Under the pieces are notes generated by a model, which searched no databases, was not told where the DNA came from, and was given only the letters and a program-made list of their open reading frames with translations. The translations under genes and the position numbers were made by a program. From the NCBI RefSeq assembly GCF_001999945.1, contig NZ_CP019650.1, positions 682,001-746,000 on the forward strand: 64,000 nt of DNA, in the 5' to 3' direction. This stretch comes from Microbulbifer agarilyticus. GTDB taxonomy: Bacteria > Pseudomonadota > Gammaproteobacteria > Pseudomonadales > Cellvibrionaceae. Below, one piece after another: positions 1-8,178 of this stretch (within the stretch, counting starts at the first letter, position 1; every line of letters starts with the position of its first letter).

Positions 1-1
1 A

Positions 2-1027
2 GGCATCATGACTGGGCAGCTGGAGCCCGCGGTGCGTAACCAGTTACAGCGCTTGGTGAACGATGCGCAAGAACAGGACTTGGCCGTACGAGCTGCCGCA
101 CAAAAAGCGCTAGACAAAATATCCGAGCGTATAGAATTCTTTGGCCAGTTAGAGCAGCTATTCTTTGGCCTAAGCCTGGGGTCGGTACTGCTGTTGGCAG
201 CCATTGGCCTCGCCATCACATTTGGCGTAATGGGTGTGATTAATATGGCCCATGGCGAAATGATCATGCTGGGGGCCTACACCACGTATGTTATCCAGCA
301 GCTATTCCCAGGGGCCATTGCATACTCACTTTTGATTGCTGTACCTGCGGCGTTCCTGGTTTCCGGCAGTGTGGGAGTGCTGATCGAGCGAGGTGTTATT
401 CGCCACTTACAGGGGCGCCCGTTAGAAACGCTCCTCGCTACTTTCGGTATCAGTCTGATACTGCAGCAGGCTGTGCGCAGTATCTTTTCGCCACTCAATA
501 TGCAGGTGGTCACGCCAAACTGGATGAGCGGCTCGCTGGTGATTAATCCAGTTTTTTCGGTTACCTATAACCGCTTGTATATATTGCTCTTTGCGCTGGC
601 GATCTTTGCCGCCCTGGTCGTTGTACTGAAAAAGTCCTCGCTTGGCTTGAATGTACGTGCCGTATCGCAAAACCGCGATATGGCCAAGGCGATGGGTGTG
701 CGCACCGAGATGGTAGATGCCATGACTTTTGGTCTTGGCTCCGGTATTGCCGGTGTGGCTGGGGTTGCCTTGTCACAGCTGACCAATGTTGGGCCAAACC
801 TGGGCCAGTCTTACATTATTGATTCTTTTATGGTGGTGGTCTTCGGCGGGGTCGGGAACCTGTTGGGTACGCTGGTGGGAGGCTTTTCCCTTGGCGTAGC
901 AAATAAATTCCTTGAGCCCTCCATGGGTGCGGTACTGGCGAATATTATTGTACTTGTTGGCTTGATCCTGTTTATCCAGAAGCGACCGAAAGGGTTGTTT
1001 CCACAGCGCGGGAGGGCAGCGGAATGA
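2..1027 (+). CDS. urtB: Urea ABC transporter permease UrtB (5' truncated)
   Basis: Inner-membrane permease of the high-affinity urea ABC importer, paired with UrtC. The frame is open to the left edge, so the true start lies outside the window; 339 residues are visible from an internal ATG at 8. The visible start is a helical soluble stretch rich in Q, A and K, as in the long N-terminal extension of UrtB. It is followed by about eight hydrophobic segments and the permease core VINMAHGEMIMLGAY. That core is shared with LivH-type branched-chain amino acid permeases, but the N-terminal extension and the four-gene order with urtC, urtD and urtE support urea. The 3' end overlaps urtC by 4 nt (ATGA). 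Confidence 0.9.
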   Translation, partial: GIMTGQLEPAVRNQLQRLVNDAQEQDLAVRAAAQKALDKISERIEFFGQLEQLFFGLSLGSVLLLAAIGLAITFGVMGVINMAHGEMIMLGAYTTYVIQQLFPGAIAYSLLIAVPAAFLVSGSVGVLIERGVIRHLQGRPLETLLATFGISLILQQAVRSIFSPLNMQVVTPNWMSGSLVINPVFSVTYNRLYILLFALAIFAALVVVLKKSSLGLNVRAVSQNRDMAKAMGVRTEMVDAMTFGLGSGIAGVAGVALSQLTNVGPNLGQSYIIDSFMVVVFGGVGNLLGTLVGGFSLGVANKFLEPSMGAVLANIIVLVGLILFIQKRPKGLFPQRGRAAE

Positions 1028-2220
1028 ATGTGCTCAATAGCCTCGCGCAGGCGTCGTACCGTCTTTTGGCTGCAATGCGTCAACCGGGGCGCGGTACCTC
1101 CTGGTTGGTGGGGATACTACTGGTGGTGACGCTGGCAATGTCTGCAGCGAACCTCCTGTTGCCGGCCGACTCTCCCTTTTATGTGAGTACCTACACCATT
1201 ACGTTGATGGGCAAATATCTCTGTTTCGCCATGTTGGCGATGGCGGTGGATATTGTCTGGGGCTACTGCGGAATACTGAGTCTTGGCCATGGGGCTTTTT
1301 TTGCGCTCGGCGGCTATGGCATGGGTATGTACCTGATGCGTCAAATCGGTGATCGCGGTGTGTATGGAAATCCGAATCTGCCAGACTTTATGGTATTTCT
1401 GAATTGGCAAGAACTCCCCTGGTATTGGTTCGGTATGGACCAGTTCTGGTTCGCCATATTTATGGCACTGCTGGTGCCTGGAACTCTGGCCTTTGTATTT
1501 GGTTGGTTGGCATTTCGCTCGCGGGTAACAGGTGTTTACCTTTCGATTATGACACAGGCACTGACCTACGCTCTCATGCTCGCATTTTTTCGCAATGAGA
1601 TGGGGTTTGGCGGTAACAACGGACTGACAGACTTCAAAGATATTCTTGGTTTTGATCTGCAGGCAGATGCCACTCGTGTAGCCTTGCTTCTAGTTACAAC
1701 TTTTTTTGTGGTAGTTACCTTCTTGGTGAGCCGTACAATCGTGCAGTCGCGTCTGGGGCGGGTGATCGTCGCGGTAAGGGATGCGGAGGCCCGTACACGT
1801 TTCCTCGGCTATCGTACCGAGCATTACAAGGTATGGCTGTTTGTGTACTCGGCATTGATTGCTGCAGTAGCCGGTATGCTTTATGTGCCGCAGGTCGGCA
1901 TTATCAATCCGGGGGAGTTTTCCCCACTCAATTCCATTGAAGTGGTGGTGTGGGTAGCTGTTGGCGGCCGCGGTACATTGTACGGTGCCATTGTCGGCGC
2001 GTTACTGGTGAATTACGCAAAAACGCGTTTTACCGCACTTATGCCAGATGCCTGGTTATTCGCACTCGGCGCTTTGTTTGTCATCGTGACCGTTTACCTG
2101 CCGCGTGGTTTAGCTGGCTTGTTCGGGCGTGTAATTGAGCTGGTACATCGTCGACCAGGCAGAGGCAAAGAGCAAACAACCAGAGATGATGGATTATCAG
2201 TAGCGGAGGTGGGCGCGTGA
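1024..2220 (+). CDS. urtC: Urea ABC transporter permease UrtC
   Basis: Second membrane subunit of the urea importer, 398 aa, LivM-like. Several transmembrane helices are visible, with the motif YCGILSLGHGAFFALGGY near residue 80 and a long extracytoplasmic loop (NPNLPDFMVFLNWQELPWYW) typical of UrtC rather than LivM. The C-terminal tail (RRPGRGKEQTTR) is basic and cytoplasmic. The gene starts inside the end of urtB (ATGA overlap) and its stop overlaps the GTG start of urtD, so the four genes look translationally coupled. The UrtA substrate-binding gene would lie upstream of the window. Confidence 0.92.
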   Translation: MNVLNSLAQASYRLLAAMRQPGRGTSWLVGILLVVTLAMSAANLLLPADSPFYVSTYTITLMGKYLCFAMLAMAVDIVWGYCGILSLGHGAFFALGGYGMGMYLMRQIGDRGVYGNPNLPDFMVFLNWQELPWYWFGMDQFWFAIFMALLVPGTLAFVFGWLAFRSRVTGVYLSIMTQALTYALMLAFFRNEMGFGGNNGLTDFKDILGFDLQADATRVALLLVTTFFVVVTFLVSRTIVQSRLGRVIVAVRDAEARTRFLGYRTEHYKVWLFVYSALIAAVAGMLYVPQVGIINPGEFSPLNSIEVVVWVAVGGRGTLYGAIVGALLVNYAKTRFTALMPDAWLFALGALFVIVTVYLPRGLAGLFGRVIELVHRRPGRGKEQTTRDDGLSVAEVGA

Positions 2221-3062
2221 ATCCAATCAATCACTTTGCCGGACAAGCGCGTGAACTGATGCGCAGGGATACTACCTGGCCGTTTCTTGTGACGCGTCGG
2301 CGGCCAGTAGATGTATCAAAGAATATTATTCTGTACCTCGAAGAGTTGAATGTGAGCTTTGATGGGTTCAAGGCGCTCAATAATTTAAACCTCTATGTAA
2401 ATGATGGTGAGTTGCGCTGCCTGATTGGAGCCAATGGCGCCGGCAAGACCACCCTGATGGATGTGATTACCGGTAAAACAGCCTGCGATAGCGGCAGCGC
2501 GTGGTTTGGGCAAAACATCGATTTGCTAGCGCACGACGAGGCAGAAATTGCCGGGCTCGGGATCGGGCGCAAGTTCCAAAAGCCCACGGTGTTCGAGGCA
2601 CATACCGTATTCGATAACTTGGAGCTGTCGCTTAAGGGGTACAGGGGCGTCTGGCGGGCATTGACCGCGAGGCTCTCAGGCAGGGAGCGAGATCGCATTG
2701 AAGAAGTGCTATCGGTGATCGGTCTGGAGGATGCCCGCTACCAGCTGGCCGGCGCACTGTCCCACGGACAAAAGCAGTGGCTGGAAATCGGCATGCTGCT
2801 GGCCGCTGAGCCCAGGTTATTACTGGTGGATGAACCGGTTGCCGGTATGACCGCGGAGGAAACCGAGCGCACCGCAGAGCTACTGACGTCGTTAGCAGGT
2901 AAGCACACAGTTATAGTGGTGGAGCACGATATGGAGTTTGTGCGCAGCATTGCGCGAACTGTGACGGTATTGCACCAGGGGTCAGTGCTGGCAGAAGGCA
3001 CCATGGATCAAGTGCAGAACAACCGAGATGTGATTGAGGTGTACCTGGGGGAAGACGCGTGA
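2217..3062 (+). CDS. urtD: Urea ABC transporter ATP-binding protein UrtD
   Basis: ATPase subunit of the urea importer (281 aa). Walker A is GANGAGKTT at residues 71-79; the signature region is LSHGQKQWLEIG and Walker B LLLVDEPVAGM. The phrase VSFDGFKALNNLNLYVNDGELRCLIGANGAGKTT matches the UrtD/LivG type. There is a roughly 40-residue N-terminal extension before the ABC core. The start is GTG at 2217, overlapping the urtC stop as GTGA, and its own stop overlaps the GTG of urtE in the same way. Confidence 0.92.
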   Translation: MNPINHFAGQARELMRRDTTWPFLVTRRRPVDVSKNIILYLEELNVSFDGFKALNNLNLYVNDGELRCLIGANGAGKTTLMDVITGKTACDSGSAWFGQNIDLLAHDEAEIAGLGIGRKFQKPTVFEAHTVFDNLELSLKGYRGVWRALTARLSGRERDRIEEVLSVIGLEDARYQLAGALSHGQKQWLEIGMLLAAEPRLLLVDEPVAGMTAEETERTAELLTSLAGKHTVIVVEHDMEFVRSIARTVTVLHQGSVLAEGTMDQVQNNRDVIEVYLGEDA

Positions 3063-3754
3063 TTCGTATTGAGAAATTGAATCAAAAATATGGTGGTACC
3101 CAGATTCTGTGGGACCTGGATCTGAATATCGAAAAAGGCTCCTGCACCTGCATTATGGGACGAAACGGTGCGGGCAAGACGACTCTGCTGAAATGTCTTA
3201 TGGGATTGTTACCTGCGAGCAGTGGACAGATTCTTTTTGATGGAAAACCCATCCAGCAAGTGGCCGCGCAGCAGCGCGCCAAGATCGGTATCGGCTATGT
3301 GCCGCAAGGGCGGGATATCTTTCCCTTGCTCACTGTGGAGGAAAACTTGCAAATTGGGCTTCCTGCCCGCAGGGACGGGTTGAGGAAAATACCTGAGCGG
3401 GTATTTGAGCTGTTTCCGGTGCTTAAGGAAATGCTACAGCGGCGCGGAGGTGATTTATCCGGCGGACAACAGCAACAACTGGCCATTGCCCGCGCACTGG
3501 TGATTGACCCAAAGGTGCTGATTCTGGATGAGCCCAATGAGGGCATTCAGCCGAATATTGTGCGGCAAATCGGCGATGTGGTAACGCAGCTTAACCAGGA
3601 GGATGGTTTGACGGTAATTCTGGTGGAGCAGAAGCTGGGTTTTGCCCGCAGGGTAGGGCGGGAGTTCCGCTTGATGCAGAAAGGCGCGGTGATGGCGGCA
3701 GACAAAATGTCCAACCTGAATGACGAGTTAATTCGTCAGTACCTGGCCGTATAA
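3059..3754 (+). CDS. urtE: Urea ABC transporter ATP-binding protein UrtE
   Basis: Second ATPase of the urea importer, LivF-like, 231 aa. Walker A GRNGAGKTT is at about residues 34-42, the signature is LSGGQQQQ, and Walker B is VLILDEPNEGIQ; the unusual EGIQPNIV after Walker B is typical of the UrtE/LivF group. The GTG start overlaps the urtD stop. It is the last gene of the operon; the 51-bp gap to the convergent MOSC gene shows no clear terminator hairpin. Confidence 0.92.
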   Translation: MIRIEKLNQKYGGTQILWDLDLNIEKGSCTCIMGRNGAGKTTLLKCLMGLLPASSGQILFDGKPIQQVAAQQRAKIGIGYVPQGRDIFPLLTVEENLQIGLPARRDGLRKIPERVFELFPVLKEMLQRRGGDLSGGQQQQLAIARALVIDPKVLILDEPNEGIQPNIVRQIGDVVTQLNQEDGLTVILVEQKLGFARRVGREFRLMQKGAVMAADKMSNLNDELIRQYLAV

Positions 3755-3805
3755 GGCCGTTGTCGAACCTGCTGTACAGATAGATCGCTAAAGTGACTGT
3801 GGTAG

Positions 3806-4615
3806 TCAGCGTACTTCGACCTTGTCGCCTGTGCAAAGCACGGTGTGTAGTTTATCGGCCGATGCTGGCGCTAGATTCATGCCAAAATAAATTTGCCCAT
3901 CTTCCCACCTTCGGTACTTTGCCAATGTTTTCAGAGGCTCTTTTTGCGCGCGACCGGTGAGCGGGTTTAGTCCGGGGATCGCACAGCGGGCGCAGGGGTG
4001 GGTGCAGTCGAATTCGATGGGGCCGTCAGCAGTGTGCACTATTAACGTTTTCCAGCGATCCTCTGCGAAAGGATCGCAATCGCTTACGACAAGGTTAGGG
4101 CGAAAACGGAGCATGGATACCGGCTCTTCGAGGCGGTTATTCAGATCGTCCAGCGATGCCTGACTGATGACCAGTAGCGGCGCGCCATCAGCGAAGCCGA
4201 CCTGGCGGTCTGCGCGGGGCGCTTTCAGTGGACGGCGGAACTCTTCTCCCATTGCGACGAGGCGCACGCTGGTATGCAGTTGCTCGCTCAGCCATTGAGC
4301 CGCTCTATCGCCTGCGTCGCGGGCAGTAACATTGTCATGCCAAACGCGTACTTCTCTCAATTCGGCTTTGCTGTCAGGTTGTTGGACCTGCAGTGAATCA
4401 CCCTGTGGATTTTCCAGAAGTACCCCACTGTCGATTGCGGTGGCCTTCAGCTGAGCCATATCGCGCAGTCGTCGCTGGGTTACAAATTGGTTTTCTTCAT
4501 CCACCAGCATCCAGCGTCGATCGTCTATGGCGCCAAATTCGTCTAGCGGTAAAGTATTGCTTTTATGCCCCTGCAGGGATTTTACCGGGAAATGGTAAAG
4601 CTCAGAAATTTCCAA
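3806..4615 (-). CDS. MOSC domain protein (YcbX-like)
   Basis: About 269 aa: an N-terminal MOSC-associated beta-barrel (ELYHFPVKSLQG, with GAIDDRRWMLVDE) followed by a C-terminal MOSC domain. The MOSC domain ends with the conserved cysteine region CTHPCARCAIPGLNPLTG, where the cysteine is expected to bind a molybdenum-cofactor sulfur. Family members such as YcbX act in molybdenum-dependent reduction of N-hydroxylated compounds, probably with a reductase partner; none is adjacent here. I prefer the TTG at 4615 because GGAG lies six bases upstream and the protein then begins directly at the conserved domain. A TTG at 4630 is the alternative. Confidence 0.8.
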   Translation of the reverse strand: MEISELYHFPVKSLQGHKSNTLPLDEFGAIDDRRWMLVDEENQFVTQRRLRDMAQLKATAIDSGVLLENPQGDSLQVQQPDSKAELREVRVWHDNVTARDAGDRAAQWLSEQLHTSVRLVAMGEEFRRPLKAPRADRQVGFADGAPLLVISQASLDDLNNRLEEPVSMLRFRPNLVVSDCDPFAEDRWKTLIVHTADGPIEFDCTHPCARCAIPGLNPLTGRAQKEPLKTLAKYRRWEDGQIYFGMNLAPASADKLHTVLCTGDKVEVR

Positions 4616-4740
4616 CTGCGACTCCTGCAACGTATTTTTACTGGCAAGTTGCTAAGGATATCGATAACCAGGCCAATGCAAAAGCGCTCACCGCACATAC
4701 ATCATGGCAGCGAGCGCGGGCGCTATATCTATTGGTCGGC

Positions 4741-7700
4741 TTACCACTTCTTATGGAAGCCGATACGCGCCTCAAAGGCGTCTACCTCCCCGGAATCGAT
4801 ATCCGTTGTGTAGTCAATAATACCGAATAGACTGGTGGTGCCACTGAAGTCTGACGTGAGCCCGATACCGGTTTCCAACACCGTCTGGCCTCGTTCGACA
4901 AAAATGGGTGTCGTATTAAACCAGACCGCGTCTGAACCATTGTCTTCATACCAAACGTTTAATTTAAAGTAGGGCCGCCAGGTACTGTTGTTGCGTTTGA
5001 TATCCGCAATAAATCGCCCACCGACCCGTGCGGTAAAGGCATCTACATCGTCGTAGGTTATCGACGAGAAAATGTCTCGGGTATTCCTGGTGCGCTGATG
5101 TTGCCAGATGATTTGTGCCTGGGGTTCGAGGTACCAGGTTCCGTCCAATGGTATGGGTACACCCGCCTCCACCGATGCGAGCAGTTCATCACCGTCGATG
5201 TCGGTGTTGATGTTCAGGTTGGAGCGCCCTTCACCGTCGAAGCCGGCGTACATAATGACGCTATCTACGTAGGCGCCTCCCGCCCAGTGGTGTGTCCAGT
5301 AGCCGCCAATGTTGTATTGGTCGAGGTCAATCTTGCCGGTGGCGACATTCTCTTCACCGAGCGCGAAGCCACGGGTATCTCCATGGGCACCGCCTGTGCC
5401 GAGCATTATCCCGAAAATATCTTTTTGACCGTTCGCATGAGTTTGTCCGTAAAGCGGTAAGCCTACCTGCAGCCCCCAGAGAGTACCGTCAAAGTCGGGG
5501 TTCACCAGCCCCCCGAAGGATTGCTGCATGCTGTTGCCAAAGGCGCGCACCCATACGCCACTCAGGCCGTTGTTGCGCTTGGACCACGCCTGTTCGCCTT
5601 CCCTTTCGTGGAAAGTACCGAGGGATTCCCGCCCCAAAGCACGGCTGACGGATGGGAGCACGATATCAACCCCGACCTCGGGACGAATCAGGGGGATGTT
5701 GCCCCCACTGGAGCTACTGCTAGATGAGGAGCTGCTTGAGCTCGAAGAGCTGCTGCCACTGGAGCTGGAAGAACCTGACGAGCTGGAAGAGCTACTACCG
5801 CTAGATGTAGAAGAGCCTGACGAGCTGGATGAGCTACTGCCGCTGGATGTGGATGAACCCGATGAGCTGGAAGAGCTCGATGAACTGGAAGAGCTCGATG
5901 AACTGGAAGAGCTCGATGAACTGGAGGAGCTCGATGAACTGGAGGAGCTCGACGAACTGGAGGAGCTCGACGAACTTGAAGAGCTCGATGAACTGGAGGA
6001 GCTCGAAGAACTGGAGGAGCTCGACGAACTGGAGGAGCTCGACGAACTTGAAGAGCTCGACGAACTTGAAGAGCTCGATGAACTCGATGAACTGGAGGAG
6101 CTCGATGAGCTGGAGGAGCTCGATGAACTTGAAGAGCTCGACGAACTGGAGGAACTCGATGAACTTGAAGAGCTCGACGAACTGGACGAACTGGACGAAC
6201 TGGAGGAACTCGATGAACTTGAAGAGCTCGATGAACTTGAAGAGCTCGACGAACTGGAGGAACTCGATGAACTTGAAGAGCTCGACGAACTGGAGGAGCT
6301 CGATGAACTAGAGGAGCTCGATGAACTTGAAGAACTCGATGAACTTGAAGAACTCGATGAACTAGAGGAGCTCGACGAACTTGAAGAACTCGATGAACTT
6401 GAAGAACTCGACGAACTGGAGGAACTCGATGAACTTGAAGAACTTGAAGAACTTGAAGAACTCGATGAGCTAGAGGAGCTCGACGAACTTGAAGAACTCG
6501 ACGAACTGGAGGAACTCGATGAACTTGAGGAACTCGATGAACTTGAGGAGCTGGAAGAGCTTGACGGTAAACTCGAACGCAAATACCAGTTGTCTTCCGT
6601 GCCCGGTGAGACTCCACCTCGGAACAGGAAATATTCGTAGGGGCCCGCAGCGACTCGATTCGCCCGTGTTAAGGCATTCCGTGCACTCGTGCCAATGACG
6701 ACTTCTTTGACCAGAATACCGTCACCAGTGGTGAGCGCGCCGGGACCATTTGTATTGTTGACAAACAGCCTGGTTCTGCCGGTGGCATTTCCAGTAGTAC
6801 GAAGATAGTCAGACGGTGAACCATCGCTACCAAGGAAGGTGTCCAGTGATATGCTGCCGCTTATGCCGATGTAATTGCCCGTTAACGTAAGAACGTCAGT
6901 GGGGCTATTGTTTCCGGTAAAGTCAATTAAACCAGAGTTGGTAAGTGTCGCGACATTACCGGCGACTGCGGGACTAATATTCCGACTCCCGCGGTTGACG
7001 AAAAGGGTCGAGCTCCCGTCGATAAACAGTCTGCCCGTTAACGTACCCGAGTCCCCAAGTGTTAAGTCACTATTCATGGTGAGCTCGGAGCCGGTCAATA
7101 GGCGGATGTCTTCCCAATTGAGCAGTCGGTCTGGGCGGGTTCCGACGGTACCCTCCCAATCTAGTTGGTCTGTACCGAAACCTCCGCTGAATCGATTGGC
7201 CATTAAATTGTTGTCGGTCAAGCCAATAAAGCGCGCAACATCATTGCCATCCTCCATATCTAGCGTACGAATAATACCGCCACTCCAGGTCAGCATGTCA
7301 TTGCCGCTGCCAGCCAGAAAGTTGGATAGTTCGCCGTCGAGCACCGTCGCCTGATCGCGCCCGCTTTCCTGATCAACGGTGTTGGTAAAGCCGCCCTCCA
7401 TTAGAAATATGTCGTCTCCGGAGCCTTGCTCCACCACGCTATTGATACGTGCGCCGTTGCGGTTGATCACCGTGTCATCCCCGCTGCCCAGAGAGACCGA
7501 CTGCCCCTGGATAATACCGCCGTTATCGACCAGGGTTTCCACGTTGCCGTTGATGCGTATTCCGCCATTAATGGTGGCGTTTGGGTCGTTGAAAATGTTC
7601 AGGTTGCCGGTGCCGCTGGCCTCGATACCCTGGTTGACGGTTGCCCGGTTGGTGAAATCCGCCAGTCCATTGTTGATGAATTCGACGCTACTGAGGATGC

Positions 7701-7977
7701 CCTGATTATCGATAATCAGGTTGTCGATTTGCCGGGCCTCCAATGGACCGTTGAATGTGGCTCCGGAGAGGATATTGATAGTGAGCTCGTTGAGCTGCCG
7801 GACAGAAAAGTCGCTGGTAGCGCCGGTACAAACCACGGTGTCACCGGAGTTTGGAGAATCGGGTTGGCAGTCTGCGGATGCCTTTATCGGAAGCAGGCTT
7901 GCAATGATCCCCACGGCGAGCGATGCAAGGCAGAGATATAGTCGGGAAGCGGCGCGACGATTTTCTACAAAATCCAT
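4741..7977 (-). CDS. Autotransporter with giant poly-serine linker
   Basis: Type V secreted protein, about 1078 aa. A Sec signal peptide (MDFVENRRAASRLYLCLASL...ASA) is followed by a beta-helix-like passenger with GSGDD-type repeats (GSGDDTVINRNG, GSGDDIFLMEGG, GSGNDMLTWSGG). The passenger ends in PYEYFLFRGGVSPGTEDNWY, a typical pertactin-type junction. Residues 472-757 are an almost pure serine tract: 278 of 286 residues, the rest six Gly and two Thr. The last ~270 residues are an outer-membrane beta-barrel ending in FHKKW, an aromatic C-terminus as expected. The passenger contains no recognisable enzyme. I chose the ATG at 7977 because the signal peptide follows it directly; in-frame starts at 8034 and 8055 would only lengthen a basic leader. 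The gene stands alone between a MOSC gene and a divergent diguanylate cyclase. Confidence 0.88.
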   Translation of the reverse strand: MDFVENRRAASRLYLCLASLAVGIIASLLPIKASADCQPDSPNSGDTVVCTGATSDFSVRQLNELTINILSGATFNGPLEARQIDNLIIDNQGILSSVEFINNGLADFTNRATVNQGIEASGTGNLNIFNDPNATINGGIRINGNVETLVDNGGIIQGQSVSLGSGDDTVINRNGARINSVVEQGSGDDIFLMEGGFTNTVDQESGRDQATVLDGELSNFLAGSGNDMLTWSGGIIRTLDMEDGNDVARFIGLTDNNLMANRFSGGFGTDQLDWEGTVGTRPDRLLNWEDIRLLTGSELTMNSDLTLGDSGTLTGRLFIDGSSTLFVNRGSRNISPAVAGNVATLTNSGLIDFTGNNSPTDVLTLTGNYIGISGSISLDTFLGSDGSPSDYLRTTGNATGRTRLFVNNTNGPGALTTGDGILVKEVVIGTSARNALTRANRVAAGPYEYFLFRGGVSPGTEDNWYLRSSLPSSSSSSSSSSSSSSSSSSSSSSSSSSSSSSSSSSSSSSSSSSSSSSSSSSSSSSSSSSSSSSSSSSSSSSSSSSSSSSSSSSSSSSSSSSSSSSSSSSSSSSSSSSSSSSSSSSSSSSSSSSSSSSSSSSSSSSSSSSSSSSSSSSSSSSSSSSSSSSSSSSSSSSSSSSSSSSSSSSSSSSSSSSSSSSSSSSSSSSSSSSSSSSSSSSSSSSSSSSSSSSSSSSSSSSSSSSSGSSTSSGSSSSSSSGSSTSSGSSSSSSSGSSSSSGSSSSSSSSSSSSSSSSGGNIPLIRPEVGVDIVLPSVSRALGRESLGTFHEREGEQAWSKRNNGLSGVWVRAFGNSMQQSFGGLVNPDFDGTLWGLQVGLPLYGQTHANGQKDIFGIMLGTGGAHGDTRGFALGEENVATGKIDLDQYNIGGYWTHHWAGGAYVDSVIMYAGFDGEGRSNLNINTDIDGDELLASVEAGVPIPLDGTWYLEPQAQIIWQHQRTRNTRDIFSSITYDDVDAFTARVGGRFIADIKRNNSTWRPYFKLNVWYEDNGSDAVWFNTTPIFVERGQTVLETGIGLTSDFSGTTSLFGIIDYTTDIDSGEVDAFEARIGFHKKW
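5707..6564 (-). repeat. Serine-codon minisatellite, 18-nt period
   Basis: This 858-bp tract encodes the serine linker of the autotransporter. The common unit is 18 nt (six serines), read on the minus strand as mixed TCC, AGT, TCA, TCG and AGC codons. Copies vary by single synonymous changes, so the array has drifted while the serine sequence was kept. The end nearest the barrel (about 5707-5870) is less regular and contains the six Gly and two Thr codons. Such arrays expand and contract by slippage or recombination, so the assembled copy number may be unreliable. Confidence 0.9.
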
Positions 7978-8178
7978 AGTATTCCAGGCGTCCGTTTTAC
8001 TTATTTTTCCGCCATTCCGTTGTGTGTTCTGCATGCGGCGGTTCCGCAAACACATTATTTGAGTCGAGAATGGGGACTGTGGCAGTCTAGTTGAGGGCGG
8101 TGGCTTGGCCTGGTATGCAGGAGGATTGTGGTAACATCGTGCGTCATAAAAATATGGGAAAGTTGGGGGCGCGGCGCG

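Noticed and set aside
2..3754. Branched-chain amino acid (Liv) transporter
   Set aside because: The UrtB N-terminal extension, UrtC loop and the EGIQ motif of the second ATPase fit the urea system.
5707..6564. CRISPR-like regular repeats
   Set aside because: The 18-nt units abut without unique spacers and encode serine in frame.
5528..6640. 370-codon plus-strand frame with LDELEE repeats
   Set aside because: It is the complement of the serine array; the other strand has a signal peptide, passenger and barrel in one frame, and the plus frame has no conserved ends.
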